Assembly (NCBI RefSeq): GCF_041261205.1
Contig: NZ_JBGCCH010000010.1
Span: 62,001-126,000, forward strand
Direction: 5' to 3'
Origin: Catenulispora sp. MAP5-51
GTDB taxonomy: Bacteria > Actinomycetota > Actinomycetes > Streptomycetales > Catenulisporaceae
DNA length: 64,000 bases
The position numbers and the translations under genes were made by a program. Shown piece by piece: positions 7,739 to 14,184 of this stretch. The notes below the pieces were generated by a model. It was not told where the DNA came from. It worked only from the letters and a program-made list of their open reading frames with translations, and did no database searches. The first letter of the stretch is position 1; each line of letters starts with the position of its first letter.

Positions 7739-8443
7739 ATGCCGAAGGTACGCCACTGGCTGGCGATCCCGCTGGCCCTGTTCGCCGCGGCCCTGGCGCT
7801 GGGGCTGACCGCCGCGCACACCTCGCTGACGCGGAGCACCGAGCTGGACTGGAACTCGCACATCCAGCAGCTGCGGACCGGCTGGCTCAACCGCGTGCTG
7901 CTGGACCTGGCGAACCTCGCCTCGCCGGTCGGGGGACTGGTGATCACCGTGCTCATCGCGCTGTTCTTCCTGTGGCGCCGCAACCCGGTGCAGGCCACCG
8001 CCACGTTCCTGGTGATCGCGGTGGGCTGGAACAGCTCGGAGATCGCGAAGATCATCGTGGCCCGGCACCGGCCGCCGACGGTCTACTCGCTGGCCCCGGA
8101 GACCGGCTCGAACTCGTTCCCGTCGGGGCACACGGCGTTCGCCTTCTCGCTGGCCGTCGCGCTGTGCCTGCTGGCCGCGCGGACCCGCTGGTTCGGGCTC
8201 GCGGTGGCGCTCGGCACCGCCTGGACGCTGCTGATCGGCTTCGACCGCCTGTACATCGGCGCGCACTACCCGTTCGACGTGCTGGGCTCGGTGCTGGTCA
8301 GCACCGCGGCGATCGTCTTCCTGACCGGTCTGTGGCACGGCTGGATCGCGCCGAACCTGTACCGGGTGCCGCTGCTGGACAAGTTCGGTCCGGTCCCGGG
8401 GCCGGAGGCCGCCCCGGAGACCGTTTCCGTCACGGGCTACTGA
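7739..8443 (+). CDS. PAP2-family membrane phosphatase
   Basis: A 234-aa integral membrane protein with about six hydrophobic segments and the three phosphatase signature motifs: KIIVARHRPP (about 104-113), PSGHTAF with the catalytic His (about 127-133) and RLYIGAHYPFDV (about 170-181). The family dephosphorylates lipid phosphates such as undecaprenyl diphosphate or phosphatidic acid at the outer face of the membrane. It is divergent from the BlaI gene and shares its upstream region. Substrate cannot be told from sequence. Confidence 0.92.
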   Translation: MPKVRHWLAIPLALFAAALALGLTAAHTSLTRSTELDWNSHIQQLRTGWLNRVLLDLANLASPVGGLVITVLIALFFLWRRNPVQATATFLVIAVGWNSSEIAKIIVARHRPPTVYSLAPETGSNSFPSGHTAFAFSLAVALCLLAARTRWFGLAVALGTAWTLLIGFDRLYIGAHYPFDVLGSVLVSTAAIVFLTGLWHGWIAPNLYRVPLLDKFGPVPGPEAAPETVSVTGY

Positions 8444-8453
8444 CCCGTGGCTT

Positions 8454-8499
8454 TCCGTCGAAATCCGTCAAAATCCGTATCCGTCAAAATCCGTCAGAA
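8454..8499. repeat. Tandem 10-bp repeats (TCCGTCAAAA type)
   Basis: Four near-identical 10-bp units (TCCGTCGAAA, TCCGTCAAAA, TCCGTCAAAA, TCCGTCAGAA) with one 6-bp partial unit lie between the convergent PAP2 and MBL genes. The last unit runs into the MBL stop codon. They are AT-richer than the surroundings. No function is evident. Confidence 0.8.
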
Positions 8500-9273
8500 G
8501 CCAGCCGACTCGCCCGGCTTGAGCAGCCGCAGCTTCTCCTCCAGGCCGGCGGCCGCGAACGCCTGCCGAAGCTGCTCGCCGCCCTCGCTGAAGTGCGCCC
8601 ACTGCTCGAAGTGCAGCGGGACCACGGCGCCGGCCCGCAGGATCCCCGCGGCCTCGGCGGCCTCGGCGCTGGTCAGCGTCAGGTAGGCGTAGTCCAGCAG
8701 CGGGGTGCGGGCCCCGCCGGCGAACAGCAGCGCCACGTCGACCGGGGCGTAGCGGTCGGCGATCTCGCGGACCAGGTCCAGCGAGGCGTTGTCGCCGCTG
8801 ATGTAGACCGTCGGCAGGTCCTCGCCGGTCAGGACGAAGCCGGTGACCTCGCCGACCACCGGCTCGCTGCCCTCCGGACCGTGCAGCGCCGGGACCCCGG
8901 TGACCAGGGCGGTGCCGCCGCCGGGGCGGTCGAACTCCTGGCTGACCCAGTTCGGCAGGCCCAGCACCGCGCCGCCCAGGCGCTCCTCGGCCGAGCGGGT
9001 GCTCAGAACCAGGCGGGCGGTGTCGACGTAGTCCCGCCCGCCGTCGTCGAGGTTGTCAGGGTGCTGGTCGTGGGACAGCAGCACCACGTCCACGGCGCCG
9101 ACCTCGTCGGCCGTCAGGGCCGGGCCCGCGGTCTTGGTCAGGACCCGCTCGCCGACCGGGTGATCGCCGGGCGGGTCGAAGGTCGGATCCACGAGGATCG
9201 TGACGCCGCCGTAGTCGAGCAGGGCCGAGGGACCGCCGAGGTAACGGACCGTGAAGGTCTCCGGATTCGCCAT
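8494..9273 (-). CDS. MBL-fold metallo-hydrolase (UlaG/YtnP-like)
   Basis: A 259-aa soluble metallo-beta-lactamase-fold protein. The metal motif is SHDQHPDNLD (about 67-76), a variant of HxHxDH in which the second position is Gln. Further ligands are likely His109-region, the Asp in YISGDNASLDL (about 158) and the His in VVPLHFEQWAH (about 218-228). The N-terminal GGPSALLDYGGVTILVDPTF is typical of the UlaG-like subgroup. The substrate is unknown. The start ATG at 9273 follows a short upstream gap; a strong hairpin separates it from the GatB/YqeY gene. Confidence 0.85.
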   Translation of the reverse strand: MANPETFTVRYLGGPSALLDYGGVTILVDPTFDPPGDHPVGERVLTKTAGPALTADEVGAVDVVLLSHDQHPDNLDDGGRDYVDTARLVLSTRSAEERLGGAVLGLPNWVSQEFDRPGGGTALVTGVPALHGPEGSEPVVGEVTGFVLTGEDLPTVYISGDNASLDLVREIADRYAPVDVALLFAGGARTPLLDYAYLTLTSAEAAEAAGILRAGAVVPLHFEQWAHFSEGGEQLRQAFAAAGLEEKLRLLKPGESAGF

Positions 9274-9314
9274 GGATCAACACTACGGCCGCCCTCGCCG
9301 GCGCGGACATGGCA

Positions 9315-9350
9315 GCGGCGTCGATCGTCGTGCTTTGCGATCGACGCCGC
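9315..9350 (-). terminator. 13-bp perfect stem-loop between GatB/YqeY and MBL genes
   Basis: Arms GCGGCGTCGATCG (9315-9327) and CGATCGACGCCGC (9338-9350) are exact complements with a 10-base loop. It lies 47 bases downstream of the GatB/YqeY stop on the minus strand and 41 bases upstream of the MBL start. No U-run follows on either strand, as is common in GC-rich genomes. Confidence 0.6.
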
Positions 9351-9397
9351 GTCCAACGTGACGGCCTTGCGGTAGGGAGCCTGGACCCCCGGGTCGC

Positions 9398-9850
9398 TTA
9401 CGCCAGCGCGGACTTCACCGCGGCGGCGACCCGGCCGCCCTCGGCGCGTCCGGCGATCTTCGGGTTCAGCGCCTTCATCACCAGGCCCATGCCCTTGGGG
9501 CCCTCGGCGCCGGTCTCGGCGATGGCCTGGGCGACCAGCGCGGCCAGTTCCTCGTCGCTCAGCTGGGCGGGCAGGTATCGGGCCAGGACCTCGCCCTCGG
9601 CCTTCTCCCGGGCGGCCTGCTCGGGGCGGCCGCCGTTCTCGAACGCCTCGGCGGCCTCGCGGCGCTTCTTCGCCTCCCGCGTGAGCACCTGGACGACCTC
9701 GGCGTCGGACAGCTCGCGCGCCGCCTTGCCGGCCACCTCCTCGGTGCCGATGGCGGTCAGGGCCATCCGCAGGGTGGCGGTCACCAACTCGTCGCGGCCC
9801 TTCATGGCGGCGGTGAGATCGGTGCGGAGCGTTTCCTTGAGCGCGGTCAT
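9398..9850 (-). CDS. GatB/YqeY domain-containing protein
   Basis: A 150-aa protein with the YqeY fold: N-terminal helical part TALKETLRTDLTAAMKGRDELVTATLRMAL, then a middle EVVQVLTREAKKRREAAEAFENGGRPE and a C-terminal QLSDEELAALVAQAIAETGAEGPKGMGLVMKALNPKIAGRAEGGRVA. The C-terminal part is the helical domain shared with GatB, which binds the tRNA D-loop/elbow. YqeY's own function is not established. The ATG at 9850 is preferred because AAGGG lies 6 bases upstream; an ATG 5 codons further up sits against the Shine-Dalgarno. It diverges from the metallophosphoesterase gene, a pairing also common in streptomycetes. Confidence 0.92.
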   Translation of the reverse strand: MTALKETLRTDLTAAMKGRDELVTATLRMALTAIGTEEVAGKAARELSDAEVVQVLTREAKKRREAAEAFENGGRPEQAAREKAEGEVLARYLPAQLSDEELAALVAQAIAETGAEGPKGMGLVMKALNPKIAGRAEGGRVAAAVKSALA

Positions 9851-9936
9851 GATCATCCCTTCTGAATGCACCCCAGTCTGTCACCAACTCCCCCGGTCCG
9901 GCCGCGAGATTTCGCCGGATGCCGATAATGGAATCC

Positions 9937-10914
9937 ATGCGGAAGCTCGTGACGGTCCCCCTGTCCCTCGCCGGCGCGGCGGCGGCCGGGCTCGCCTATG
10001 CGCACAAGGTCGAGCCCAACCTGTTCCGGCTGCGCCGGTACGAGGTCCCGGTGCTCCCGCGCGGGGTGCGCCCGTTCCGGATCCTGCAGGTCTCGGACAT
10101 CCACATGATCCCCGAGCAGTACCGCAAGGTCCGCTGGCTGCGCTCGCTGGCCGCCCTGGAGCCGGACTTCGTGGTCAACACCGGCGACAACCTGTCCCAT
10201 CCCGAGGGCATCGGCTCGGTGCTGGACGCCCTGGAGCCGCTGATGGAGCTGCCCGGCGCCTTCGTCATGGGCTCCAACGACTACCTGGCGGCCAAGCCCC
10301 TGAACCCGACGAAGTACCTGCGCGGCGGCGACCCCAGCAAGCGCACCCGCGGCCAGGGCCCGACGAACGACTGGCAGAAGCTGCGCGACGGCTTCGGCAA
10401 GGCCGGCTGGCTGGACCTGACCAACCGCACCGACCGCCTCACCCTGCCCGGCGCCGCCGGCCCCGTGGTCGGCCTGGTGGGCGTCGACGACCCGCACATC
10501 CGCCGCGACGACTACGCCGGCGCCGCCGCGGAGCTGACCGCCGAGGAGGGCACCGCCTCCGGCACCCACAGCGGCACCCACAGCGGCACCCACAGCGCCG
10601 CCCGCACCCTGCCCGGCACCGACCTGACCATCGGCGTCGTCCACGCCCCCTACCGCCGCGTCCTGGACGCCATGTCCGCCGACGGCCTGCCGCTGATCCT
10701 GGCCGGCCACACCCACGGCGGCCAGCTCCGCGTCCCCCTCTACGGCGCCCTGGTGACCAACTGCGACCTCGACCGCCGCCGCGCCTCCGGCCTGTCCACC
10801 TACGGCGAGTCGCACCTGCACGTCTCAGCCGGCTGCGGCACCTCCCGCTTCGCCCAGGTCCGCTTCTGCTGCCCCCCCGAGGCCGCCCTGCTGACCCTCA
10901 CACCCCGATCTTGA
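9937..10914 (+). CDS. Membrane-associated metallophosphoesterase
   Basis: A 325-aa calcineurin-like phosphoesterase with an N-terminal hydrophobic anchor (about 3-20). The metal-binding motifs are in order: QVSDIHM (about 57-63), NTGDNLSHPE (about 90-99), GSNDYL (about 120-125) and LAGHTHGGQ (about 256-264). It resembles the YkuE-type family and mycobacterial Rv3683, which lies next to ponA2/whiB4; here the same neighbours are 6-9 kb downstream. A Ser-Gly-Thr-His tetrapeptide is repeated three times (about 209-220) in an exposed insertion. The ATG at 9937 has GGAA just upstream; an in-frame ATG at 9919 is possible. Confidence 0.92.
   Translation: MRKLVTVPLSLAGAAAAGLAYAHKVEPNLFRLRRYEVPVLPRGVRPFRILQVSDIHMIPEQYRKVRWLRSLAALEPDFVVNTGDNLSHPEGIGSVLDALEPLMELPGAFVMGSNDYLAAKPLNPTKYLRGGDPSKRTRGQGPTNDWQKLRDGFGKAGWLDLTNRTDRLTLPGAAGPVVGLVGVDDPHIRRDDYAGAAAELTAEEGTASGTHSGTHSGTHSAARTLPGTDLTIGVVHAPYRRVLDAMSADGLPLILAGHTHGGQLRVPLYGALVTNCDLDRRRASGLSTYGESHLHVSAGCGTSRFAQVRFCCPPEAALLTLTPRS
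10561..10596 (+). repeat. Three in-frame 12-bp repeats coding Gly-Thr-His-Ser
   Basis: GGCACCCACAGC occurs three times in direct succession inside the metallophosphoesterase gene, giving (GTHS)3. The third unit is complete and then diverges. This is a slippage-prone coding repeat and adds a histidine-rich insertion between conserved motifs. Confidence 0.85.
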
Positions 10915-10983
10915 GGCTCTGACCTGGGCGGATAAGTCGTTTTCGCTTCCGGGCCACGTTTGGGTAGACTGTCCACGCACGAT

Positions 10984-11057
10984 CGGGGTGTGGCGCAGCT
11001 TGGTAGCGCGCTACGTTCGGGACGTAGAGGCCGCAGGTTCAAATCCTGTCACCCCGA
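10984..11057 (+). tRNA. tRNA-Pro (anticodon CGG)
   Basis: A full cloverleaf can be drawn. The acceptor stem is CGGGGTG / CACCCCG, the D arm GCGC-AGCTTGGTA-GCGC, the anticodon stem CTACG / CGTAG with loop TTCGGGA (anticodon CGG), and the T arm GCAGG-TTCAAAT-CCTGT. The discriminator base is A at 11057 and CCA is not encoded. CGG reads CCG proline codons, which are abundant at this GC content. A strong terminator hairpin follows 6 bases later. The last 13 bases around its 3' end recur at 11629-11641. Confidence 0.96.
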
Positions 11058-11063
11058 CCCAAG

Positions 11064-11101
11064 CAAGAGGCTCGTCTCCCTTCCGGGAGGCGGGCCTCTT
11101 G
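11064..11101 (+). terminator. Terminator hairpin after tRNA-Pro
   Basis: A 17-bp stem (11064-11080 with 11085-11101, two G-U pairs) closes on the loop TTCC. The right arm ends CCTCTTG and is followed by TGGTTCTGG. The position just after the tRNA supports a factor-independent terminator. Confidence 0.78.
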
Positions 11102-11156
11102 TGGTTCTGGCAGAAAGCCGGGAGGCCGTCCCCCCCGGCGACCACCTTCGTGACGG

Positions 11157-11534
11157 TCAGCGTGCCACGGCGGAGGCAAGCCGCTGCCGGTGGCGGTCGG
11201 CGCGCTGCTTCAGGCGATTCGACCAGGTTCCGCGCCAAGCGTCGACCCACAGGACAGGCGCACCCGAGTGTGTTCCCGGCGGCGTCCACAGGTGGCAGTC
11301 GATCAGCACCCAGCTTCCAGCCTTGGGATGGCGGCCTTCCCACCACGTGTCCCACTGCCCGGCACCGTCGAACCAGACGATGACTTTCGTACCGCGACGC
11401 GCCTTCTGGTACACCTGCTCAACGCGGCCGAGCATGGTCTGGCTTCGTCTGCCGACGGGCGCGGGTGCCCTGGTATAGGGAGTGAGACGCGACCATTCCT
11501 CATGGGCTTTGGCATCACGGCGCCGACCGAACAT
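11157..11534 (-). CDS. Hypothetical protein
   Basis: A 125-aa basic, tryptophan-rich protein I do not recognise. It starts MFGRRRDAKAHEEWSRL; the middle has KVIVWFDGAGQWDTWWEGRHP and WVLIDCHLWTPPGTHSG, and the C-terminus is Arg-rich (RLKQRADRHRQR). It has no signal peptide or membrane segment. The W-rich beta-like core may be a small nucleic-acid- or ligand-binding domain, but this is a guess. It stands alone between tRNA-Pro and a 13-bp copy of the tRNA 3' end, so it may be cargo of a small integrated element. A GTG 4 codons upstream is an alternative start. Confidence 0.6.
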   Translation of the reverse strand: MFGRRRDAKAHEEWSRLTPYTRAPAPVGRRSQTMLGRVEQVYQKARRGTKVIVWFDGAGQWDTWWEGRHPKAGSWVLIDCHLWTPPGTHSGAPVLWVDAWRGTWSNRLKQRADRHRQRLASAVAR

Positions 11535-11628
11535 GTACACCCCCACCGATCACGAGATGCTCGGACGGCATCTCGTTGAGTGATTGTACGTACCTTGGGT
11601 CAGCGCCAGAACACGGCGCGTGTTGTGT

Positions 11629-11641
11629 TGTCACCCCGACC
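11629..11641 (+). repeat. 13-bp copy of the tRNA-Pro 3' end (candidate att half)
   Basis: TGTCACCCCGACC here equals 11047-11059, which spans the 3' end of tRNA-Pro. The two copies are direct repeats 582 bases apart and flank one hypothetical gene. Both are followed by a GAGGC-containing hairpin, so the second looks like the displaced original downstream end of the tRNA locus. No integrase gene is present. Confidence 0.55.
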
Positions 11642-11651
11642 AGGTGCGAGA

Positions 11652-11678
11652 GGCCGGATCCGCTTTTCGGATCCGGCC
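11652..11678 (-). terminator. 11-bp hairpin, probable bidirectional terminator
   Basis: GGCCGGATCCG (11652-11662) and CGGATCCGGCC (11668-11678) are exact complements with loop CTTTT. It lies 18 bases after the stop of the minus-strand HAD phosphatase gene and follows the 13-bp tRNA-end copy on the plus strand. CCTTTCCC follows on the plus strand. Confidence 0.7.
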
Positions 11679-11696
11679 CCTTTCCCGTTGCGGCGG

Positions 11697-12518
11697 CTAC
11701 GGGATGTTGTACATGGGGTTCGGCAGCTTGAAGCCCCGGTCGTCGTAGCCGCCGGCGTAGTCGCTGACCTGGTCGCCGATGGCCTCGATGAAGTCGTAGC
11801 CCATCGTGTGTTCCAGGTATTCGCGGGTGGCCGACTTGAACGGGGTCGCGGTGCACTGTGTCCCGCAGGGGAGGTACGGCGGGGGGTCCTGCCTGGGGCG
11901 CAGGTAGAGGCCGTCGATCGGGAAGCCCAGGGCGGTGAGCTGGTTGCGGGTGACCGTGGTGAGGTTGTCGTGGCGGCCGGTGATGAAGACGACCTTCACG
12001 CCGTGTGCGTGGGCCCACTGGGCCAGCTCCAGCGTGGGCTGGATGACCGGGTAGGTGTTGTCGGCGTTGGCCTGTGCGTCCGCCGCTGAGGCGTCGGCGC
12101 CGCCGCCGAGGTCGTAGTCGGCGTTGACCGGGTAGGTGGAGATCGAGGTGTCGTCGACGTCCAGCATGATCGCTGGGGTGCGCGGGGCGTGGTGGGCCAG
12201 GCGTTCTGCGAGGTAGGCCTTGGCCTGGCCGATCTGGGTGGCCACGTCGGCGGCCCACTGGCTGTGGGGGCCGATGTGGTGGTGGCCCGCGGCGTCCGTG
12301 GAGCCGTTGTAGTAGGTGTTGATCTGGGCTTTGAGTTGGTCGAGGTTGCGCGGTTCGGCGCCGACTCGCTTGTAGTCCGGTGGGGCGGCGGTGGTCGCGG
12401 CGGCCACGCCGGCGCCGGTCAGGGCTGTGGCCAGGGCGAGGGCGGCGGCGGTCGTGGCCAGGGTGGGGCGGGCCGTTAGCAGGGCCGACAGCGGGGCCGG
12501 CAGCAGGCGGGTTCGCAT
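11697..12518 (-). CDS. Exported HAD-family acid phosphatase
   Basis: A 273-aa protein with a long signal peptide (about 1-42, hydrophobic core ATTAAALALATALTGAGVAAA). The HAD motifs follow: motif I LDVDDTSIST (about 119-128), motif II FITGRHDN (about 176-183) and motif III-like EAIGDQVSDYAGG (about 246-258). This fits the acid-phosphatase (class B/vegetative-storage-like) subgroup that acts outside the membrane. Two cysteines (PCGTQC, about 212-217) could form a disulfide. It lies 8 bases downstream of the trypsin gene stop on the same strand, so the two exported enzymes are likely cotranscribed. Substrate is unknown. Confidence 0.88.
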   Translation of the reverse strand: MRTRLLPAPLSALLTARPTLATTAAALALATALTGAGVAAATTAAPPDYKRVGAEPRNLDQLKAQINTYYNGSTDAAGHHHIGPHSQWAADVATQIGQAKAYLAERLAHHAPRTPAIMLDVDDTSISTYPVNADYDLGGGADASAADAQANADNTYPVIQPTLELAQWAHAHGVKVVFITGRHDNLTTVTRNQLTALGFPIDGLYLRPRQDPPPYLPCGTQCTATPFKSATREYLEHTMGYDFIEAIGDQVSDYAGGYDDRGFKLPNPMYNIP

Positions 12519-12526
12519 GGGGCCGG

Positions 12527-13219
12527 TCACTTCCCGATGGTCTGCTGGATCCAGCTCTGGTACGCGGTGATGTCCGCGTAGTCCTTGACCGTGTCGGAGC
12601 CTCTGCTGTCGGTGCCGACGATGGCGCCGTCGTAGAACGCCGGGCCGCCGGAGTCGCCCTTCGCCGAGATGCCCGAGCCCTTCGTCAGTTGCAGGACGTG
12701 CGCGTTGGCGTCGTCGGAGGAGCTGTTGTCCTTCACGACCATGGTGCAGGTCTTCAGCTGGTTGGAGGGCGTGCCGCTGCTGTCCACCTCGCCGTATCCG
12801 TAGGCCTGGACCGAGGCCTTGTCGGCCGGCCGGTCCGAGGGCGAGCCGATCTTCGCGTAGGTCGTGGTGTAGGGCTTGGTGAGGTGGAGCAGCAGGATGT
12901 CCTCGCCGTTCCCCTTGATCTGCTTGTCGGTGGAGATCTGCGTTCCCTGACCCTTCGTCACGCTGCCCAGCAGGACGTAGTCGTCGCTGGCCGCGCAGTG
13001 CCCCGCGGTCAGGACCCACTGGGCCGCGATGAGGGCGCCGGAGCAGTGGCTGCTGCCGCCGTTGAACCGGATCTGCGCCGCCCAGGGCGCGCTGGAGATG
13101 TTGCTGACCGTCGATCCGCCGATGATCAGAGGGCTGGCAGCCTGCGCCGCGCCGCCGGCCATGAGGATTCCCGCGGCTGTGAGACCGCCGATCAACGCGA
13201 CGCGCTGTCGGTTCGACAT
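12527..13219 (-). CDS. Secreted trypsin-like serine protease
   Basis: A 230-aa S1-family protease with signal peptide (about 1-28, ending AAQAA) and a mature domain starting near IIGGSTVSN (about 32-40). The catalytic triad is visible as TAGHC (His about 72), Asp in GEDILLLHL (about 107) and GDSGGPA (Ser about 189). The IIGG start suggests activation by N-terminal cleavage, with almost no propeptide. GGAGG 6 bases before the ATG fixes this start; a much longer frame upstream belongs to a decayed hydrolase. It is followed by the exported HAD phosphatase in the same unit. Confidence 0.94.
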   Translation of the reverse strand: MSNRQRVALIGGLTAAGILMAGGAAQAASPLIIGGSTVSNISSAPWAAQIRFNGGSSHCSGALIAAQWVLTAGHCAASDDYVLLGSVTKGQGTQISTDKQIKGNGEDILLLHLTKPYTTTYAKIGSPSDRPADKASVQAYGYGEVDSSGTPSNQLKTCTMVVKDNSSSDDANAHVLQLTKGSGISAKGDSGGPAFYDGAIVGTDSRGSDTVKDYADITAYQSWIQQTIGK

Positions 13220-13495
13220 TGTGTTCCTCCGCATTCGTGAATGGATGGACCGAGCGGGGAGGAACGTACTTCTGGGCCGAGTGGGGGCGTAAGGCCTGGT
13301 GAGCGGGCCTGGAGGGGTGCCTGAACAGGGGCGGGTAAGGCCGCTGGTCGAGGTTGGCGCGGCAAGCCATTGACTGGTCATAAAGTTGGCGAACTTATCG
13401 GTCGGTGTGGCCTCGTCGCCGGTGGCGGTCAGCGAGCCGATGAGACGGCACTGGGAAGTATGAAGACCACGCCGGTCCGCGTTTTGGGCCCGTCG

Positions 13496-13940
13496 CGGCG
13501 GCCAGGTCCGCTCGACCACCCAGCGTCCCGGGTGCTCGTCCGCGTTCGAGCCGAACGGCGCCGGGTCGGGCATCCAGGCCCTCGGCGCGGGCAGTTCTTC
13601 ATCCTGGTCCGCGTTTTCGCGGAGGAATCGGTCAAACCATTTCAAACATTCGTCGGCGAAATCCATCGCGGGGCCGGGGTTCGCCTGGTGCGGATATGGA
13701 TGGGCCCGGGGGCCGACCGTGAGGACCGCCGCCTTGATTGTCCGAGGGATCCTCGATCACCGAGCCGTGCAGAGCATCGTCGAGCCCCATGGCAGGGCCT
13801 CGGAGGCGACCAGCGATCCGCCGAGGTGGTGCAACGTCGTCGGCGTAGCGGTCGTCGGTGGAGCAGACGATCACAATGCATTTCAGTTCCGGCGCAGTCA
13901 GGGCGGCGACCTGCAAGCCATTGAAGCCGTCCCAGGACTC
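13496..13940 (-). pseudogene. Decayed CocE/NonD-type X-Pro acyl esterase
   Basis: Pieces of one alpha/beta hydrolase family can be read on the minus strand. From 13940 one frame gives WDGFNGLQVAALTAPELK and STDDRYADDV. One extra base near 13833 shifts to a second frame giving HHLGGSLVASEALPWGSTML, which meets a TGA at 13759-13757. The same frame then resumes with AAVLTVGPRAHPYPH, LKWFDRFLRENADQ and DEHPGRWVVERTWPP. A normal family member has over 100 residues between the second and third pieces, so there is also an internal deletion. The N-terminus and C-terminal jelly roll are missing. The 13220-13495 and 13941-14184 flanks hold no gene I can support. Confidence 0.75.
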
Positions 13941-14184
13941 TGCCTCGCTTGTCGACGCGCACGGCCGCGCAGGACGAGCAGGACTCGGGCGGGAACCGCA
14001 CGAGACCCTTCCCCAGTGCGATGACCGTGCTGGAACCAAAGTCGGTGACGACAAGTAGTTCCGGTTCATCCTGCCGTGCCTGGCCGTGATGATCGTCATG
14101 ATCTGCGGTTTCCTGTCGGCCGGGACGGCTCTGGGATGGCCACCCCAATGGGTTAACGCCCGTCGCTCGGGTAGCGTACGGTCC

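Noticed and set aside
11610-11678. A second tRNA gene near 11630
   Set aside because: Only the last 13 bases match. No D arm, anticodon stem or T arm can be drawn upstream, so it is a repeat and not a gene.
12527-13666. A 379-residue frame that would fuse the trypsin to an upstream domain
   Set aside because: The upstream part carries CocE/NonD motifs and belongs to the decayed hydrolase. GGAGG before ATG 13219 and a clean signal peptide fix the protease start.
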